64,000 nt of DNA from Thalassorhabdomicrobium marinisediminis (GCF_003072065.1 NZ_QCYG01000006.1:248001-312000); one strand, 5' to 3'; shown: positions 14,110 through 22,729, counted from the first letter of the stretch. The notes: generated from the sequence alone by a model not told the origin. Program-made: numbers and translations.

Positions 14110-14142
14110 GTTCCATAAACTTTGCGGCGAAGTTTGTGGAAC
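14110..14142. repeat. Inverted repeat upstream of the PRC-barrel gene
   Basis: The 13-base arms gttccataaactt (14110-14122) and aagtttgtggaac (14130-14142) are complementary except for one T:G pair, around a 7-base loop. The right arm ends in GGAAC, followed 18 bases later by CGTT, which resembles the EcfG stress promoter (GGAAC-N16/17-CGTT) but with a spacer one base too long. Operator, promoter or RNA hairpin are all possible. Confidence 0.5.
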
Positions 14143-14227
14143 GCAGGGCGGGGGTCGGGACGTTCTTCCAGCATAGGATCGCCCGCTGCAACGGCGGGTT
14201 GGTCGATGTTAATGTTGGAGGACTAGT

Positions 14228-15307
14228 ATGAAAACGACCCGCAAAACCACATTCCTGGCTGGCGTATCCGCTGCGGCGCTTGCTGTAGCTGCACCGGCGT
14301 TCGCGCAAGAAGTCGATGACGATGCAGCCGCGACAGCCGACGTGATGGGCGGTCAGGTTGTTGTCGAGCAGCAGGACGCAACCGTGGACGTTGAGGTCCC
14401 CGATCCCGACGTGAACGTCACGCAGGGCGCCCCCGTCGTGACCGTGGACCAGCCACAGCCCGAAATCACCGTGACCGTGCCCGAACCCACCGTGCGCGTG
14501 CAGCAGCAGGCTCCGATCATCACGATCGAGCAGGCTCAGCCGCAGGTGACCGTGCGCATCCCCGAGCCGACCGTCACCGTTCAGGTGCCCCAGCCCGAGG
14601 TTGACGTCGACACCGGTGAGCCGATCATCGACCTTGAGCAGCCCGAGCCTGTTGTCCGCTTCGTGCGCCCCGAGCCGAAGATCACCATCGAGGAATCCGA
14701 GCCTCGGGTGAACATCGAACAGGCTGAAGCTGACGTGAACGTTCAGGAAGCCGAGAACGCTCTGGTCGACATCAATCAGGCCGAGGCTGACGTGAACATC
14801 GAACAGGGTGAAGGCGCCGACGTTACAGTTGAGGAAGCCGAGCCCGAGGTGAATGTGACCCGTGCCGATGGCGCCGAGGTCAACGTTGAGCAGGAGCAGG
14901 CCCGGATCGTGACTGAGGACTATAACGCCGATGAGATGGGGGTCATGTCCGAGGAAGACCGCGACCGCTACCGCACCGAAACCTCGGTTCTGCCGATCTT
15001 CAACCTGAACCGTGACGACCTTGTCGGCCGTTCGGTTGCCACCGAGCGCGGTGAGGACGTGGGCGAAATCGACTTCATCGGTCGCCGCGGTGACACCCTT
15101 GTCGCTATCGTTGGCGTCGGCGGGTTCCTCGGCATGGGCGAGAACGAAGTCGCCATCCCGCTGGAAAAGCTGATCCTGCGTGAGGACGAAGTCATCGTTC
15201 CCGGCTACACCGAGGAACGTCTGGAAGAGATGCCCGAGTTCAACGAATCCGAGGTGCGTCTGATGGAAGACAACATGCGCCTCGCCGAGTGGATCGGCCT
15301 CGACTAA
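14228..15307 (+). CDS. Exported nonapeptide-repeat protein with PRC-barrel domain
   Basis: This 359-residue protein has a clear signal peptide (positive start, hydrophobic core, cleavage near AFA-QE at 26-27). Residues 44 to about 225 are about twenty tandem repeats of nine residues, roughly V-x-V-x-x-P-E-P-x; occasional units have ten. Early units are rich in Pro/Gln, later ones in Glu/Ala. After a linker, residues 255-330 form a PRC-barrel domain (DDLVGRSVATERGEDVGEID). PRC-barrel proteins occur in RNA processing and in envelope or stress proteins; the export signal favours the latter. The function is unknown. A ggagga site precedes the ATG, and the gene is flanked by terminators on both sides. 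Confidence 0.85.
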   Translation: MKTTRKTTFLAGVSAAALAVAAPAFAQEVDDDAAATADVMGGQVVVEQQDATVDVEVPDPDVNVTQGAPVVTVDQPQPEITVTVPEPTVRVQQQAPIITIEQAQPQVTVRIPEPTVTVQVPQPEVDVDTGEPIIDLEQPEPVVRFVRPEPKITIEESEPRVNIEQAEADVNVQEAENALVDINQAEADVNIEQGEGADVTVEEAEPEVNVTRADGAEVNVEQEQARIVTEDYNADEMGVMSEEDRDRYRTETSVLPIFNLNRDDLVGRSVATERGEDVGEIDFIGRRGDTLVAIVGVGGFLGMGENEVAIPLEKLILREDEVIVPGYTEERLEEMPEFNESEVRLMEDNMRLAEWIGLD

Positions 15308-15330
15308 ACGAGTGAGCGAGTAACGAGTAG

Positions 15331-15358
15331 AAGGGGCGCCCCCACGGCGCCCCTTTTC
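15331..15358 (+). terminator. Intrinsic terminator after the PRC-barrel gene
   Basis: The inverted repeat aaggggcgcc / ggcgccccttt around a short loop is followed by T residues. It makes the PRC-barrel gene a single-gene unit. Confidence 0.85.
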
Positions 15359-15424
15359 ACGTGTGCAGCGGCGGTGGGACAGGGCGCGCCACCTAGCTAC
15401 GGCGAAAGCACCGGCGCTTGGCCC

Positions 15425-15453
15425 TTGACCGCCACAGCCATCCCCCCTAAACA
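15425..15453 (+). promoter_or_regulatory. Promoter of the rplB-rpsS-rplV-rpsC-rplP block
   Basis: The -35 box TTGACC (15425-15430), a 17-base spacer ending in six C residues, and the -10 box TAAACA (15448-15453) lie 142 bases before rplB. It restarts ribosomal transcription after the inserted gene. Confidence 0.75.
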
Positions 15454-15595
15454 CCGCCCATCGACCAGCCTCGGATTCGTCCGGGGCTCGTCTTTTGTGG
15501 GGGAACCTGCATTTCAACCGGGCACCTACGGGGGCCTATCACATCAGGATCGGGGCGCATGCCTTCGGTCCGCCAAGCAAACGGAAGAAGCTAAC

Positions 15596-16438
15596 ATGGC
15601 ACTCAAGTCGTATAAGCCGACGACGCCGGGCCAGCGTGGGCTGGTGCTGATCGACCGTTCGGAGCTTTGGAAAGGACGCCCAGTCAAGGCCCTCACCGAG
15701 GGTTTGACCAAGTCGGGCGGACGGAACAACACCGGACGGATCACATCACGTCGTCGTGGCGGGGGCGCAAAGCGTCTCTATCGGATCGTGGATTTCAAGC
15801 GCAACAAGCTCGATATGGAAGCAGTTGTCGCGCGCATCGAATATGACCCGAACCGGACTGCATTCATCGCACTTATCCAATACACCGATGGTGAGCAGGC
15901 CTATATCATCGCACCACAGCGTCTGGCTGTCGGTGACAAGATCGTCTCTTCGGCCAAGGCCGACATCAAGCCGGGCAACGCCATGCCGTTCGCCGGCATG
16001 CCCATCGGGACAATCGTTCACAACATCGAAATGAAGCCCGGCAAGGGTGGTCAGATCGCTCGTGCAGCTGGCACCTATGCCCAGTTCGTCGGCCGTGATG
16101 GTGGCTACGCCCAGATCCGTCTGAGCTCGGGCGAGCTGCGCCTCGTGCGGCAGGAATGCATGGCCACCGTCGGTGCCGTGTCCAACCCTGACAACTCGAA
16201 CCAGAACATGGGTAAAGCCGGTCGCATGCGCCACCTTGGCAAGCGTCCGTCGGTCCGTGGTGTTGTCATGAACCCGATCGATCACCCGCACGGTGGTGGT
16301 GAAGGTCGTACGTCGGGTGGTCGCCACCCTGTGACACCTTGGGGCAAGCCCACGAAGGGTGCGAAAACCCGCAACAAGAACAAAGCGTCCAGCAAGCTGA
16401 TCATCCGCTCGCGGCACGCCAAGAAGAAGGGGCGTTAA
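15596..16438 (+). CDS. rplB: 50S ribosomal protein L2
   Basis: L2 is needed for subunit joining and peptidyl transfer, 280 residues. The ATG at 15596 gives [15 protein letters not shown], the usual start; the upstream open frame to 15374 crosses the promoter and is not coding. Conserved segments include [18 protein letters not shown], and near the C-terminus [14 protein letters not shown] with the histidine implicated in peptidyl transfer, followed by [15 protein letters not shown]. The rpsS start follows after three bases. Confidence 0.98.
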   Translation: MALKSYKPTTPGQRGLVLIDRSELWKGRPVKALTEGLTKSGGRNNTGRITSRRRGGGAKRLYRIVDFKRNKLDMEAVVARIEYDPNRTAFIALIQYTDGEQAYIIAPQRLAVGDKIVSSAKADIKPGNAMPFAGMPIGTIVHNIEMKPGKGGQIARAAGTYAQFVGRDGGYAQIRLSSGELRLVRQECMATVGAVSNPDNSNQNMGKAGRMRHLGKRPSVRGVVMNPIDHPHGGGEGRTSGGRHPVTPWGKPTKGAKTRNKNKASSKLIIRSRHAKKKGR

Positions 16439-16441
16439 GCA

Positions 16442-16720
16442 ATGTCTCGTTCCGTATGGAAAGGCCCGTTCGTCGACAGCTACGTGCTCAAGAAAGCCGA
16501 AGCTGCGAAAGAATCCGGCCGCAACGACGTCATCAAGATCTGGTCCCGTCGTTCGACTATCCTGCCTCAGTTCGTTGGTCTGACGTTCGGCGTCTACAAC
16601 GGCCGGAAGCACATCCCTGTGAACATCACCGAAGACATGATCGGTCAGAAGTTTGGTGAGTATTCGCCAACACGCACCTATTATGGTCACGCGGCTGATA
16701 AAAAAGCGAAGCGGAAATAA
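16442..16720 (+). CDS. rpsS: 30S ribosomal protein S19
   Basis: S19 forms a head complex with S13 near the A site, 92 residues. It shows the family opening [18 protein letters not shown], the core [22 protein letters not shown], and the C-terminal [20 protein letters not shown]. It lies three bases after rplB and three before rplV, within one transcript. Confidence 0.98.
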   Translation: MSRSVWKGPFVDSYVLKKAEAAKESGRNDVIKIWSRRSTILPQFVGLTFGVYNGRKHIPVNITEDMIGQKFGEYSPTRTYYGHAADKKAKRK

Positions 16721-16723
16721 GTC

Positions 16724-17104
16724 ATGAGCAAGGATAAGAATCCCCGCCGCGTGGCTGACAACGAAGCAATGGCGAAAACCCGCATGCTTCGCACGTCCCC
16801 GCAGAAACTGAACCTCGTTGCCGGCATGATCCGTGGCAAATCGGTGGACAAGGCCCTTACGGACCTCACGTTCTCCAAGAAGCGGATCGCGCAGGACGTG
16901 AAGAAATGCCTTCAGTCCGCGATCGCCAACGCCGAGAACAACCACAACCTGGACGTTGATGAGCTCATCGTCGCCGAGGCTTATGTGGGCAAGAACTTGA
17001 CGATGAAGCGCGGACGCCCTCGGGCCCGTGGTCGCTTCGGCAAGATCATCAAGCCGTTCGCGGAGCTGACCATCAAAGTGCGCCAAGTTGAGGAGCAAGC
17101 ATAA
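16724..17104 (+). CDS. rplV: 50S ribosomal protein L22
   Basis: L22 has a beta-hairpin that lines the exit tunnel, 126 residues. Visible family segments are [20 protein letters not shown] and the hairpin/C-terminal portion [20 protein letters not shown]. The N-terminus carries an extra stretch ([16 protein letters not shown]) common in alphaproteobacterial L22. The stop overlaps the rpsC start by one base (TAATG), so the two are translationally coupled. Confidence 0.97.
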   Translation: MSKDKNPRRVADNEAMAKTRMLRTSPQKLNLVAGMIRGKSVDKALTDLTFSKKRIAQDVKKCLQSAIANAENNHNLDVDELIVAEAYVGKNLTMKRGRPRARGRFGKIIKPFAELTIKVRQVEEQA

Positions 17105-17820
17105 TGGGTAACAAAGTTAATCCAATCGGCATGCGCCTTCAGGTCAACCGCACCTGGGACAGCCGTTGGTATGCCGACACCAAAGACTATGGCGATCTGC
17201 TGCTCGAAGACCTGAAGATCAAGGACTTCATCAAGAAAGAGTGCAAGCAGGCCGGCGTCAGCCGTGTCATCATCGAACGTCCGCACAAAAAGTGCCGCGT
17301 GACCGTTCACACCGCGCGCCCTGGCGTCATCATCGGCAAGAAAGGTGCAGACATCGAAACCCTGCGCCAGAAGCTTGCCGCCATGACCAAGTCGGAGCTG
17401 CACCTGAACATCGTCGAAGTCCGCAAGCCGGAACTGGACGCCGTTCTCGTCGGTGAGAGCATCGCGCAGCAGCTTGAGCGTCGTGTCTCGTTCCGCCGCG
17501 CCATGAAGCGCGCCGTGCAGAACGCCATGCGTATGGGTGCCCTTGGCATCCGCGTGAACCTTGCGGGCCGTCTTGGCGGTGCCGAGATCGCGCGGACCGA
17601 ATGGTATCGTGAGGGCCGCGTGCCACTCCACACCCTGCGGGCCGACATCGATTACGCGCACGTCGAAGCACAGACGGCTTATGGTATCATCGGGATCAAG
17701 ACCTGGATCTACAAAGGTGACATCATGGAGCACGATCCGTCTGCGCATGACCGTAAACTGCAAGAGCTTCAGGATGGTCCCGCCCCGCGCGGCGCACGTC
17801 CTGGTGGCCGTGACCGCTGA
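17104..17820 (+). CDS. rpsC: 30S ribosomal protein S3
   Basis: S3 lies at the mRNA entry channel and has helicase-type activity with S4/S5, 238 residues. It shows [20 protein letters not shown] at the start, the KH-domain GxxG loop in [14 protein letters not shown], and the C-terminal domain ([19 protein letters not shown]). The C-terminus ends in an Arg/Gly/Pro tail. rplP follows after 12 bases. Confidence 0.98.
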   Translation: MGNKVNPIGMRLQVNRTWDSRWYADTKDYGDLLLEDLKIKDFIKKECKQAGVSRVIIERPHKKCRVTVHTARPGVIIGKKGADIETLRQKLAAMTKSELHLNIVEVRKPELDAVLVGESIAQQLERRVSFRRAMKRAVQNAMRMGALGIRVNLAGRLGGAEIARTEWYREGRVPLHTLRADIDYAHVEAQTAYGIIGIKTWIYKGDIMEHDPSAHDRKLQELQDGPAPRGARPGGRDR

Positions 17821-17832
17821 AAGGATTAAACA

Positions 17833-18246
17833 ATGCTTCAGCCAAAACGCACTAAATTCCGCAAGATGCACAAGGGCCGCATCAAGGGCGAAGCCAAAGG
17901 CGGCTCCGACCTGAACTTCGGCACCTATGGCCTCAAGGCGACTGAACCTGAGCGTGTGACCGCCCGTCAGATCGAAGCGGCCCGCCGCGCGATGACACGT
18001 CACATGAAACGTCAGGGTCGCGTCTGGATCCGCATCTTCCCGGACACGCCGATCACCGCCAAGCCCATCGAAGTCCGTATGGGTAAAGGTAAGGGTTCGG
18101 TCGACCGTTGGGCCTGCAAGGTCAAGCCCGGCCGCGTCATGTTTGAGATCGACGGTGTTGACGAAAGCGTCGCACGTGAGGCCTTGCGCCTTGCCGCGAT
18201 GAAGCTGCCGATCAAGACCCGCACCGTGGTCCGCGAAGACTGGTAA
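17833..18246 (+). CDS. rplP: 50S ribosomal protein L16
   Basis: L16 contacts the A-site tRNA elbow, 137 residues. It starts [20 protein letters not shown], contains the [24 protein letters not shown] core, and carries the arginine in the loop where the YcfD-type hydroxylase acts. It is the last ribosomal gene of this block. In most bacteria rpmC follows directly; here a terminator and about 3.4 kb of other genes intervene. Confidence 0.98.
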   Translation: MLQPKRTKFRKMHKGRIKGEAKGGSDLNFGTYGLKATEPERVTARQIEAARRAMTRHMKRQGRVWIRIFPDTPITAKPIEVRMGKGKGSVDRWACKVKPGRVMFEIDGVDESVAREALRLAAMKLPIKTRTVVREDW

Positions 18247-18256
18247 CTCGCGATAT

Positions 18257-18271
18257 TTGCCCAACGGGCAA
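18257..18271. repeat. Short palindrome after rplP
   Basis: The sequence ttgccc-aac-gggcaa is a perfect inverted repeat with a 3-base loop, 11 bases after the rplP stop. A second imperfect repeat (cgtttgac / gtcaaatg) follows near 18291-18309. They may be mRNA 3'-end structures ahead of the main terminator. Confidence 0.4.
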
Positions 18272-18332
18272 GTTTGCGACATGCGGGTGAACGTTTGACG
18301 CAGTCAAATGTTGCCGCACACGGTAAAAATAC

Positions 18333-18366
18333 AAAAACCCCCGTCGCACATGCGGCGGGGGTTTTT
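18333..18366. terminator. Strong terminator after rplP
   Basis: The arms aaaaaccccc and gggggttttt flank a 14-base centre and are followed by more T residues. With A and T runs on both sides it could work in both directions. Confidence 0.92.
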
Positions 18367-18487
18367 CTTTGATTGGGGCCGTGTCTGAGCCAGTGCCGCA
18401 GGGTGACGTCATGTTTGTTTCCCTCTTGCCGCGCTAGCGTTTCCCGCCTACCAAACGCTGTCGTCAAGCAACCACGGAGAACCCGCC

Positions 18488-19603
18488 ATGACCAAGACCA
18501 TCGTCAACTCCTGGAATGAATGGGATCCGTTGCGCCATGTGATCGTAGGGCGCGCTGATGACGGACATATCCCGCCCGAGGAGCCGGCGCTGGATGCGAA
18601 GGTGCCCGAGGACAGCGACATGCGCGGGGAGTGGGGGCGCCGCCCGCAGGAAACGATCGACCGCGCCAACGAATTGCTCGACAACTTCGCCAGCCTTCTG
18701 GAAAAACGCGGCGTGCGGGTCGACCGTCCGACGCCGATCGACCATTCCAAGCCGGTCACCACGCCGGACTTCCACACCGAAAGCCAGTTCGGCTGTATGC
18801 CGCCCCGCGATGTGTTGTTGACCGTGGGCTCCGAGATGCTCGAAGCCACGATGTCCTATCGCTGCCGCTGGTTTGAATACCTCAACTATCGCCCGTTGAT
18901 GCAGCGATATTTCGACGAGGATCCGAACTTCCGCCACGAATCCGCGCCGAAGCCGCGTCTGACGGATGCGGACTACCATCCCGATTACCTGTCTGAGGAA
19001 ATCGGCGTGGCCAAGCGGCTGCAATGGGCCGAGGAAAAGTTCTTCGTCACGACCGAGGAAGAGCCGCTTTTCGACGCCGCTGACGTCCTGCGTTTTGGTC
19101 GCGACCTTGTGGTGCAGCACGGGTTCACCACGAACCTTAAAGGCATCGAATGGCTGCGCCGCCACTTCCCGGATCACCGCGTCCACACGGTGAATTTCCC
19201 AGGCGATCCCTATCCGATCCACATCGACGCGACGTTCACGCCCTTGCGGCCCGGTCTGATCCTCAACAACCCCCAGCGCCGTCTGCCCGACGACCAGCGC
19301 AAGATGTATGAAGACAACGACTGGCAGATCGTTGACGCGGCCCAGCCCGCGCACAACACGCCGCCGCCGCTGTGCTATTCTTCGACGTGGCTGAGCATGA
19401 ACGTGCTTGTGCTTGATCCGAAAACCGTCTGCGTCGAGAAGTCCGAGGTCTATCAGGCCGAACAGATGGACAAGCTCGGCATGGAGGTGGTCGAGGTCGA
19501 GCTGCGCGACGCCTATGCGTTTGGCGGCGGGCTGCATTGCTGCACGGCGGACGTCTATCGCGAAGGGACGTGCGAGGATTACTTCCCCAGCCTGTCCGCC
19601 TAG
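18488..19603 (+). CDS. Glycine amidinotransferase-like protein
   Basis: This 371-residue protein belongs to the AGAT-like family, which transfers an amidino group from arginine to an amine such as glycine. The full catalytic triad is visible: Asp199 in [10 protein letters not shown], His245 in HIDATF, and the nucleophile Cys351 in [13 protein letters not shown]. The opening [19 protein letters not shown] is also typical. The acceptor substrate cannot be read; guanidinoacetate or another guanidino compound is the likely product. The ATG at 18488 has an acggagaacccgcc leader. The gene sits between rplP and rpmC, and its stop overlaps the stop of the convergent gene downstream. Confidence 0.85.
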   Translation: MTKTIVNSWNEWDPLRHVIVGRADDGHIPPEEPALDAKVPEDSDMRGEWGRRPQETIDRANELLDNFASLLEKRGVRVDRPTPIDHSKPVTTPDFHTESQFGCMPPRDVLLTVGSEMLEATMSYRCRWFEYLNYRPLMQRYFDEDPNFRHESAPKPRLTDADYHPDYLSEEIGVAKRLQWAEEKFFVTTEEEPLFDAADVLRFGRDLVVQHGFTTNLKGIEWLRRHFPDHRVHTVNFPGDPYPIHIDATFTPLRPGLILNNPQRRLPDDQRKMYEDNDWQIVDAAQPAHNTPPPLCYSSTWLSMNVLVLDPKTVCVEKSEVYQAEQMDKLGMEVVEVELRDAYAFGGGLHCCTADVYREGTCEDYFPSLSA

Positions 19604-20307
19604 CCTGCTGCGGGCCAGATCCGCACCATGCCCCCTTCGAACGCGGTCCAGCTCATGGTCGCGGAATTGCCCGCGTGGCCTTCGTAATAGGAGCGCCCGT
19701 TGGGCAGGGGGAGGCCGGCCCAGATCCGTGCGAGATTGTGCATGAATTGGCGCCGGCCCAGCGTGCCGGCCTCGAACCGCGTCAGGCCCGCATCCTCAAG
19801 CAGGACCAGCGCCAGCGCATCCTGCACCCCGGCGGTGAAACGTGTCTCGGGGCCGAAGCCGCGCACCTGCGCCACCCGCCGCAGGGTCGACGGGATGAAT
19901 TGATACCGTCCGATGGCATGGGGCTGGCCCGGCGTTGCGGCGATCCAGTCGAAAATCTCGCCCAGCGTCATCTGCGTCGGCGGGCGGCCCGGCCGCACCC
20001 GCGCGCCGTGCTGGACGGCGTCATAGCCGGCGGACCCGGCTTCGGCTTGCGCGATGAGGCTGAGGAGGCGGTCCACCGGCGCATCCCCGGTGCCCGCCAG
20101 TGGCGCCCGCACGACAGCGGGAACGGCCCGGTCCGGCCGGGGGGCGAACAGGCCCGACGATCCGGCAAACAGGCTTGAGGGTCTGGCCGAGGCGGTGACG
20201 ATCTGCTCTTCCCCCCCCGAACGGGCCTGCCCGCTGGCAAACAGGGAATTCATCTCGCCCATGGCGGGGCTACTAGCCAGCACCATCATCATCGCAATCC
20301 GCTTCAT
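19600..20307 (-). CDS. Exported lysozyme-like glycoside hydrolase
   Basis: This 235-residue protein has a short N-terminal signal-like stretch (MKRIAMMMVLASSPAMG), a low-complexity linker to about residue 75, and then a lysozyme-like domain. Glu89 in LIAQAEAGSAGYDAV and the segment HAIGRYQFIPSTL (130-142) match the general layout of phage-type muramidases/endolysins of the lambda R/GH104 kind, where the Glu is catalytic. Peptidoglycan turnover in the periplasm is therefore likely; the exact family is uncertain. It is transcribed against the amidinotransferase, with overlapping stops. Confidence 0.65.
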   Translation of the reverse strand: MKRIAMMMVLASSPAMGEMNSLFASGQARSGGEEQIVTASARPSSLFAGSSGLFAPRPDRAVPAVVRAPLAGTGDAPVDRLLSLIAQAEAGSAGYDAVQHGARVRPGRPPTQMTLGEIFDWIAATPGQPHAIGRYQFIPSTLRRVAQVRGFGPETRFTAGVQDALALVLLEDAGLTRFEAGTLGRRQFMHNLARIWAGLPLPNGRSYYEGHAGNSATMSWTAFEGGMVRIWPAAG

Positions 20308-20382
20308 ACGGTTCCACCCCTTCTGAGTTCGGGGCGGGTATGGGGATCAAGTCTTGACGGAGGGTTTCACCCGCCGGTCAAT

Positions 20383-20991
20383 TTAGCTCCATTTGTAATT
20401 AAAGCTGACAGAAATCCGGTCTTCCTCGGACAGGTTCATCGGCACCTCGTGGCGCAGCCAGCTTTCCCACAAGAGCACATCCCCCGGTTCCGGCTGCACG
20501 TAGATAAAGCCGCGCATTTCCTCGCGGGCGTCCTTCTTGCGGGGCGGAGCGGCCATCATCATCTGGCTGCGCGGGTCTTCGAGCTTGAGGGCTGAGGCCC
20601 CTTCGGGCATCTTCACGTAGGTCGTGCCCGAGATCACCGAGTGGGGATGGATATGGCTGGTGTGAATGCCGCCTTCGGGCAGGATGTTGATCCAGATGTC
20701 CTCAAGCACCAGATCACGCCCGTCGAGGTCGAACGCGAGGTCTTCGGCAAAGGCCGCCACGTGTTTGTCCAAGGCGTCGACCACGGCCTGAAAGATCGGA
20801 AACCGCCACGGCAAATCCGTGAGAGAAGCATAAGAGGTGTAGCCGGGAAATTCGTTCGCCTCGCACCACTCCTGCCCGGCCTCGTCATCCTCCGCAATGG
20901 AATAGCACGACGCCCGCAATTCGTCGGTGTCGATGTCACCAAGCGGCGCGTGGTAAAGGCGGGTGGCGAAAAGGGAGCGGATGTTGGGCAC
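20383..20991 (-). CDS. Putative 2OG-Fe(II) oxygenase-like protein
   Basis: This protein of about 202 residues resembles the uncharacterised 2OG-Fe(II) oxygenase group with the segment GGIHTSHIHPHSVISGTTYV, which holds the probable iron-binding histidines. A later His lies in LRHEVPMN, followed by DRISVSFNYKW, the usual end of the double-stranded beta-helix. The reaction is not known. The GTG at 20991 (VPNIRSLFATRLYHAPL) is the preferred start; the longer frame to 21108 would run through the promoter of the divergent toxin-antitoxin pair. It is a single minus-strand gene in the insertion between rplP and rpmC. Confidence 0.65.
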   Translation of the reverse strand: MPNIRSLFATRLYHAPLGDIDTDELRASCYSIAEDDEAGQEWCEANEFPGYTSYASLTDLPWRFPIFQAVVDALDKHVAAFAEDLAFDLDGRDLVLEDIWINILPEGGIHTSHIHPHSVISGTTYVKMPEGASALKLEDPRSQMMMAAPPRKKDAREEMRGFIYVQPEPGDVLLWESWLRHEVPMNLSEEDRISVSFNYKWS

Positions 20992-21004
20992 GGGCGATCC
21001 TGAC

Positions 21005-21032
21005 TTGAAATGATGGGGCTGGGGCGTATATA
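21005..21032 (+). promoter_or_regulatory. Promoter/operator of the Doc-type toxin-antitoxin pair
   Basis: The -35 box TTGAAA (21005-21010), a 16-base spacer and the -10 box TATATA (21027-21032) lie 28 bases before the antitoxin ATG. The -10 box is inside the palindrome gtatatac (21026-21033), a plausible site for antitoxin autoregulation. Confidence 0.55.
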
Positions 21033-21059
21033 CATTCGGACACACGAAAGGGCAACGCC

Positions 21060-21284
21060 ATGATCGAAACCAAAATCCGCCGCGTCGGCAATTCCGCCGT
21101 GATGACACTGACCACTGAGATGCTTGCCCTGCTGGACGCGAAAGAGGGTGACAGTCTGTTCGTTGTGCGTGGGGATAATGGGGATCTGCGCATCATGGCC
21201 CGCGATCAGTCCCTTGCCGAGATACTGGAGGCGGCGGAGATCGTCATGGACGAAAACCGCGAAGCTCTGCAAAAGCTCGCATGA
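21060..21284 (+). CDS. AbrB/MazE-type antitoxin
   Basis: This 74-residue protein has an N-terminal swapped-hairpin DNA-binding domain of the AbrB/SpoVT type (KIRRVGNSAVMTLTTEML... GDSLFVV) and a C-terminal acidic helix (residues 50-74) of the kind that wraps and neutralises a toxin. Antitoxins of this fold pair with Doc toxins and repress their own promoter. The stop overlaps the toxin start (ATGA), the classical coupled arrangement in which antitoxin is made first. Confidence 0.8.
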   Translation: MIETKIRRVGNSAVMTLTTEMLALLDAKEGDSLFVVRGDNGDLRIMARDQSLAEILEAAEIVMDENREALQKLA

Positions 21285-21667
21285 CCGAACCGACTTGGGT
21301 CTCGGTCACGGCCGCTATTGCCATTCATGATCGGCAAATCTCGCGCCACGGTGGGGCGGCGGGGCTTCGCGATCGCGGTCTGCTTGAAGGCGCAATCGCC
21401 CGCCCCCTCAACAAATGGCAATACGGCGTGACAGACCTTTTCGATCTGGCTGCAGCCTATGCCTTCGATATCGCCAAGGCACAGGCTTTTGTTGACGGAA
21501 ACAAGCGCACGGCGCTGGTCTCCGCACTGTCTTTTCTTTTCGCCAATGGCCGACACGTTCGTCATGATACCGATGCAACTGTTACCGCCATCGAAGACCT
21601 CGCCCGCGACGCCATGACCGAGCCGGCCTTCGCCGAATGGCTCCGGTCCGGTGCGCGCCCGCTCTGA
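21281..21667 (+). CDS. Doc/Fic-family toxin with altered catalytic motif
   Basis: This 128-residue Fic-fold protein is of the death-on-curing (Doc) type. Doc phosphorylates EF-Tu on a conserved Thr and stops translation. The family opening (AIHDRQISRHGGAAGLRDRGLLEGAI) and the motif AFVDGNKRTAL are clear, but the motif His is replaced by Gln68 (QAFVDGNKR instead of HxFxDxNKR; codon cag at 21482-21484). Asp72, Asn74, Lys75 and Arg76 are kept. It could be a natural variant, an inactive toxin, or an enzyme with changed chemistry. It is cotranscribed with the upstream antitoxin, inside the ribosomal cluster. Confidence 0.82.
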   Translation: MTEPTWVSVTAAIAIHDRQISRHGGAAGLRDRGLLEGAIARPLNKWQYGVTDLFDLAAAYAFDIAKAQAFVDGNKRTALVSALSFLFANGRHVRHDTDATVTAIEDLARDAMTEPAFAEWLRSGARPL

Positions 21668-21690
21668 CCGCAGAAAACCGCACAGGGGTG

Positions 21691-21719
21691 TTGCCAGACG
21701 GGGCCAACCGCCCTATACG
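21691..21719 (+). promoter_or_regulatory. Promoter of the rpmC-to-rpmD block
   Basis: The -35 box TTGCCA (21691-21696), a 17-base spacer and the -10 box TATACG (21714-21719) lie 113 bases before rpmC and just after the toxin gene. It belongs to the same family as the other ribosomal promoters here. Confidence 0.78.
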
Positions 21720-21832
21720 GCGCACTTCTACCCACTCCATCGGAGAATCGGGTCACGTGGCGTGTGCAGGTTCAATCGGACAAGCGCGCAAAATCACGGC
21801 CCGCCGGTGATGTTGACATAAGGAGCCGTCCG

Positions 21833-22042
21833 ATGGACGCCAATGAACTTCGGGGCAAGACCCCTGACCAGCTTCGTGATGAGCTGGCCAACCTGAAAAA
21901 AGAATCCTTCAACCTGCGTTTCCAGCAGGCGACCGGATCGCTGGAAAACACAGCCCGCATGCGCAGCGTCAAGCGTGACGCGGCCCGTGTCAAAACCATC
22001 CTGAACGAAAAAGCGGCAGACGCCGCCAAGTCGGAGGCCTAA
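21833..22042 (+). CDS. rpmC: 50S ribosomal protein L29
   Basis: L29 is a small helical-hairpin protein at the tunnel exit, 69 residues. The ATG at 21833 ([18 protein letters not shown]) follows an aaggag site; the in-frame sequence from 21764 is leader. The core [21 protein letters not shown] is diagnostic. It ends in an Ala-rich tail and is followed by rpsQ after three bases. Here it is the promoter-proximal gene of an 11-gene ribosomal block. Confidence 0.97.
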   Translation: MDANELRGKTPDQLRDELANLKKESFNLRFQQATGSLENTARMRSVKRDAARVKTILNEKAADAAKSEA

Positions 22043-22045
22043 TCA

Positions 22046-22276
22046 ATGCCCAAGCGTATTCTGACCGGTGTTGTCACCTCCAACCAGAACGATCAGACCA
22101 TTTCCGTGTCCGTGGAGCGTCGCTTCAAGCACCCGTTGATGGAAAAAACCATTCGGAAGTCCAAGAAATACCGGGCCCACGATGAGCACAACACATTCAA
22201 GGTCGGCGATACCGTTCGCATCCAGGAATGTGCACCAAAGTCGAAAACCAAACGCTGGGAAGTGATCAACGCCTAA
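22046..22276 (+). CDS. rpsQ: 30S ribosomal protein S17
   Basis: S17 is an early assembly protein binding the 5' domain of 16S rRNA, 76 residues with an OB fold. It shows [39 protein letters not shown] and [17 protein letters not shown]. An unusually long 82-base gap separates it from rplN; the gap holds a small hairpin (ggtcag / ctgacc, 22317-22336) followed by tatagg, possibly a secondary promoter or mRNA structure. Confidence 0.97.
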   Translation: MPKRILTGVVTSNQNDQTISVSVERRFKHPLMEKTIRKSKKYRAHDEHNTFKVGDTVRIQECAPKSKTKRWEVINA

Positions 22277-22358
22277 GGCGCGATCACGGACCAGATTAAC
22301 GAAACCCTAGGGGCCCGGTCAGAATCGGGACTGACCCTATAGGTCGGGAGTAATCTAA

Positions 22359-22727
22359 ATGATCCAGATGCAGACCAACCTAGATGTGGCTGACAACAGC
22401 GGCGCACGCCGTGTTCAGTGCATCAAGGTGCTCGGCGGTTCCCACCGTCGTTACGCATCGGTCGGCGATATCATCGTCGTATCGGTGAAAGAGGCCATCC
22501 CACGTGGTCGCGTGAAAAAGGGTGACGTCCGCAAGGCCGTCGTCGTGCGCACCGCCAAGGAAGTTCGTCGTGAAGACGGCACGGCCATTCGCTTCGACCG
22601 CAACGCGGCCGTGATCCTCAACAACAGCAACGAGCCTGTGGGCACCCGGATCTTCGGGCCCGTGGTTCGCGAACTGCGCGCGAAGAACTTCATGAAGATC
22701 ATCTCGCTTGCTCCGGAGGTGCTGTAA
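22359..22727 (+). CDS. rplN: 50S ribosomal protein L14
   Basis: L14 forms an intersubunit bridge and is the docking site of the silencing factor RsfS, 122 residues. It starts [20 protein letters not shown] and contains [21 protein letters not shown] and the C-terminal [22 protein letters not shown] ggag ribosome-binding site precedes it. rplX starts two bases after its stop. Confidence 0.98.
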   Translation: MIQMQTNLDVADNSGARRVQCIKVLGGSHRRYASVGDIIVVSVKEAIPRGRVKKGDVRKAVVVRTAKEVRREDGTAIRFDRNAAVILNNSNEPVGTRIFGPVVRELRAKNFMKIISLAPEVL

Positions 22728-22729
22728 CA

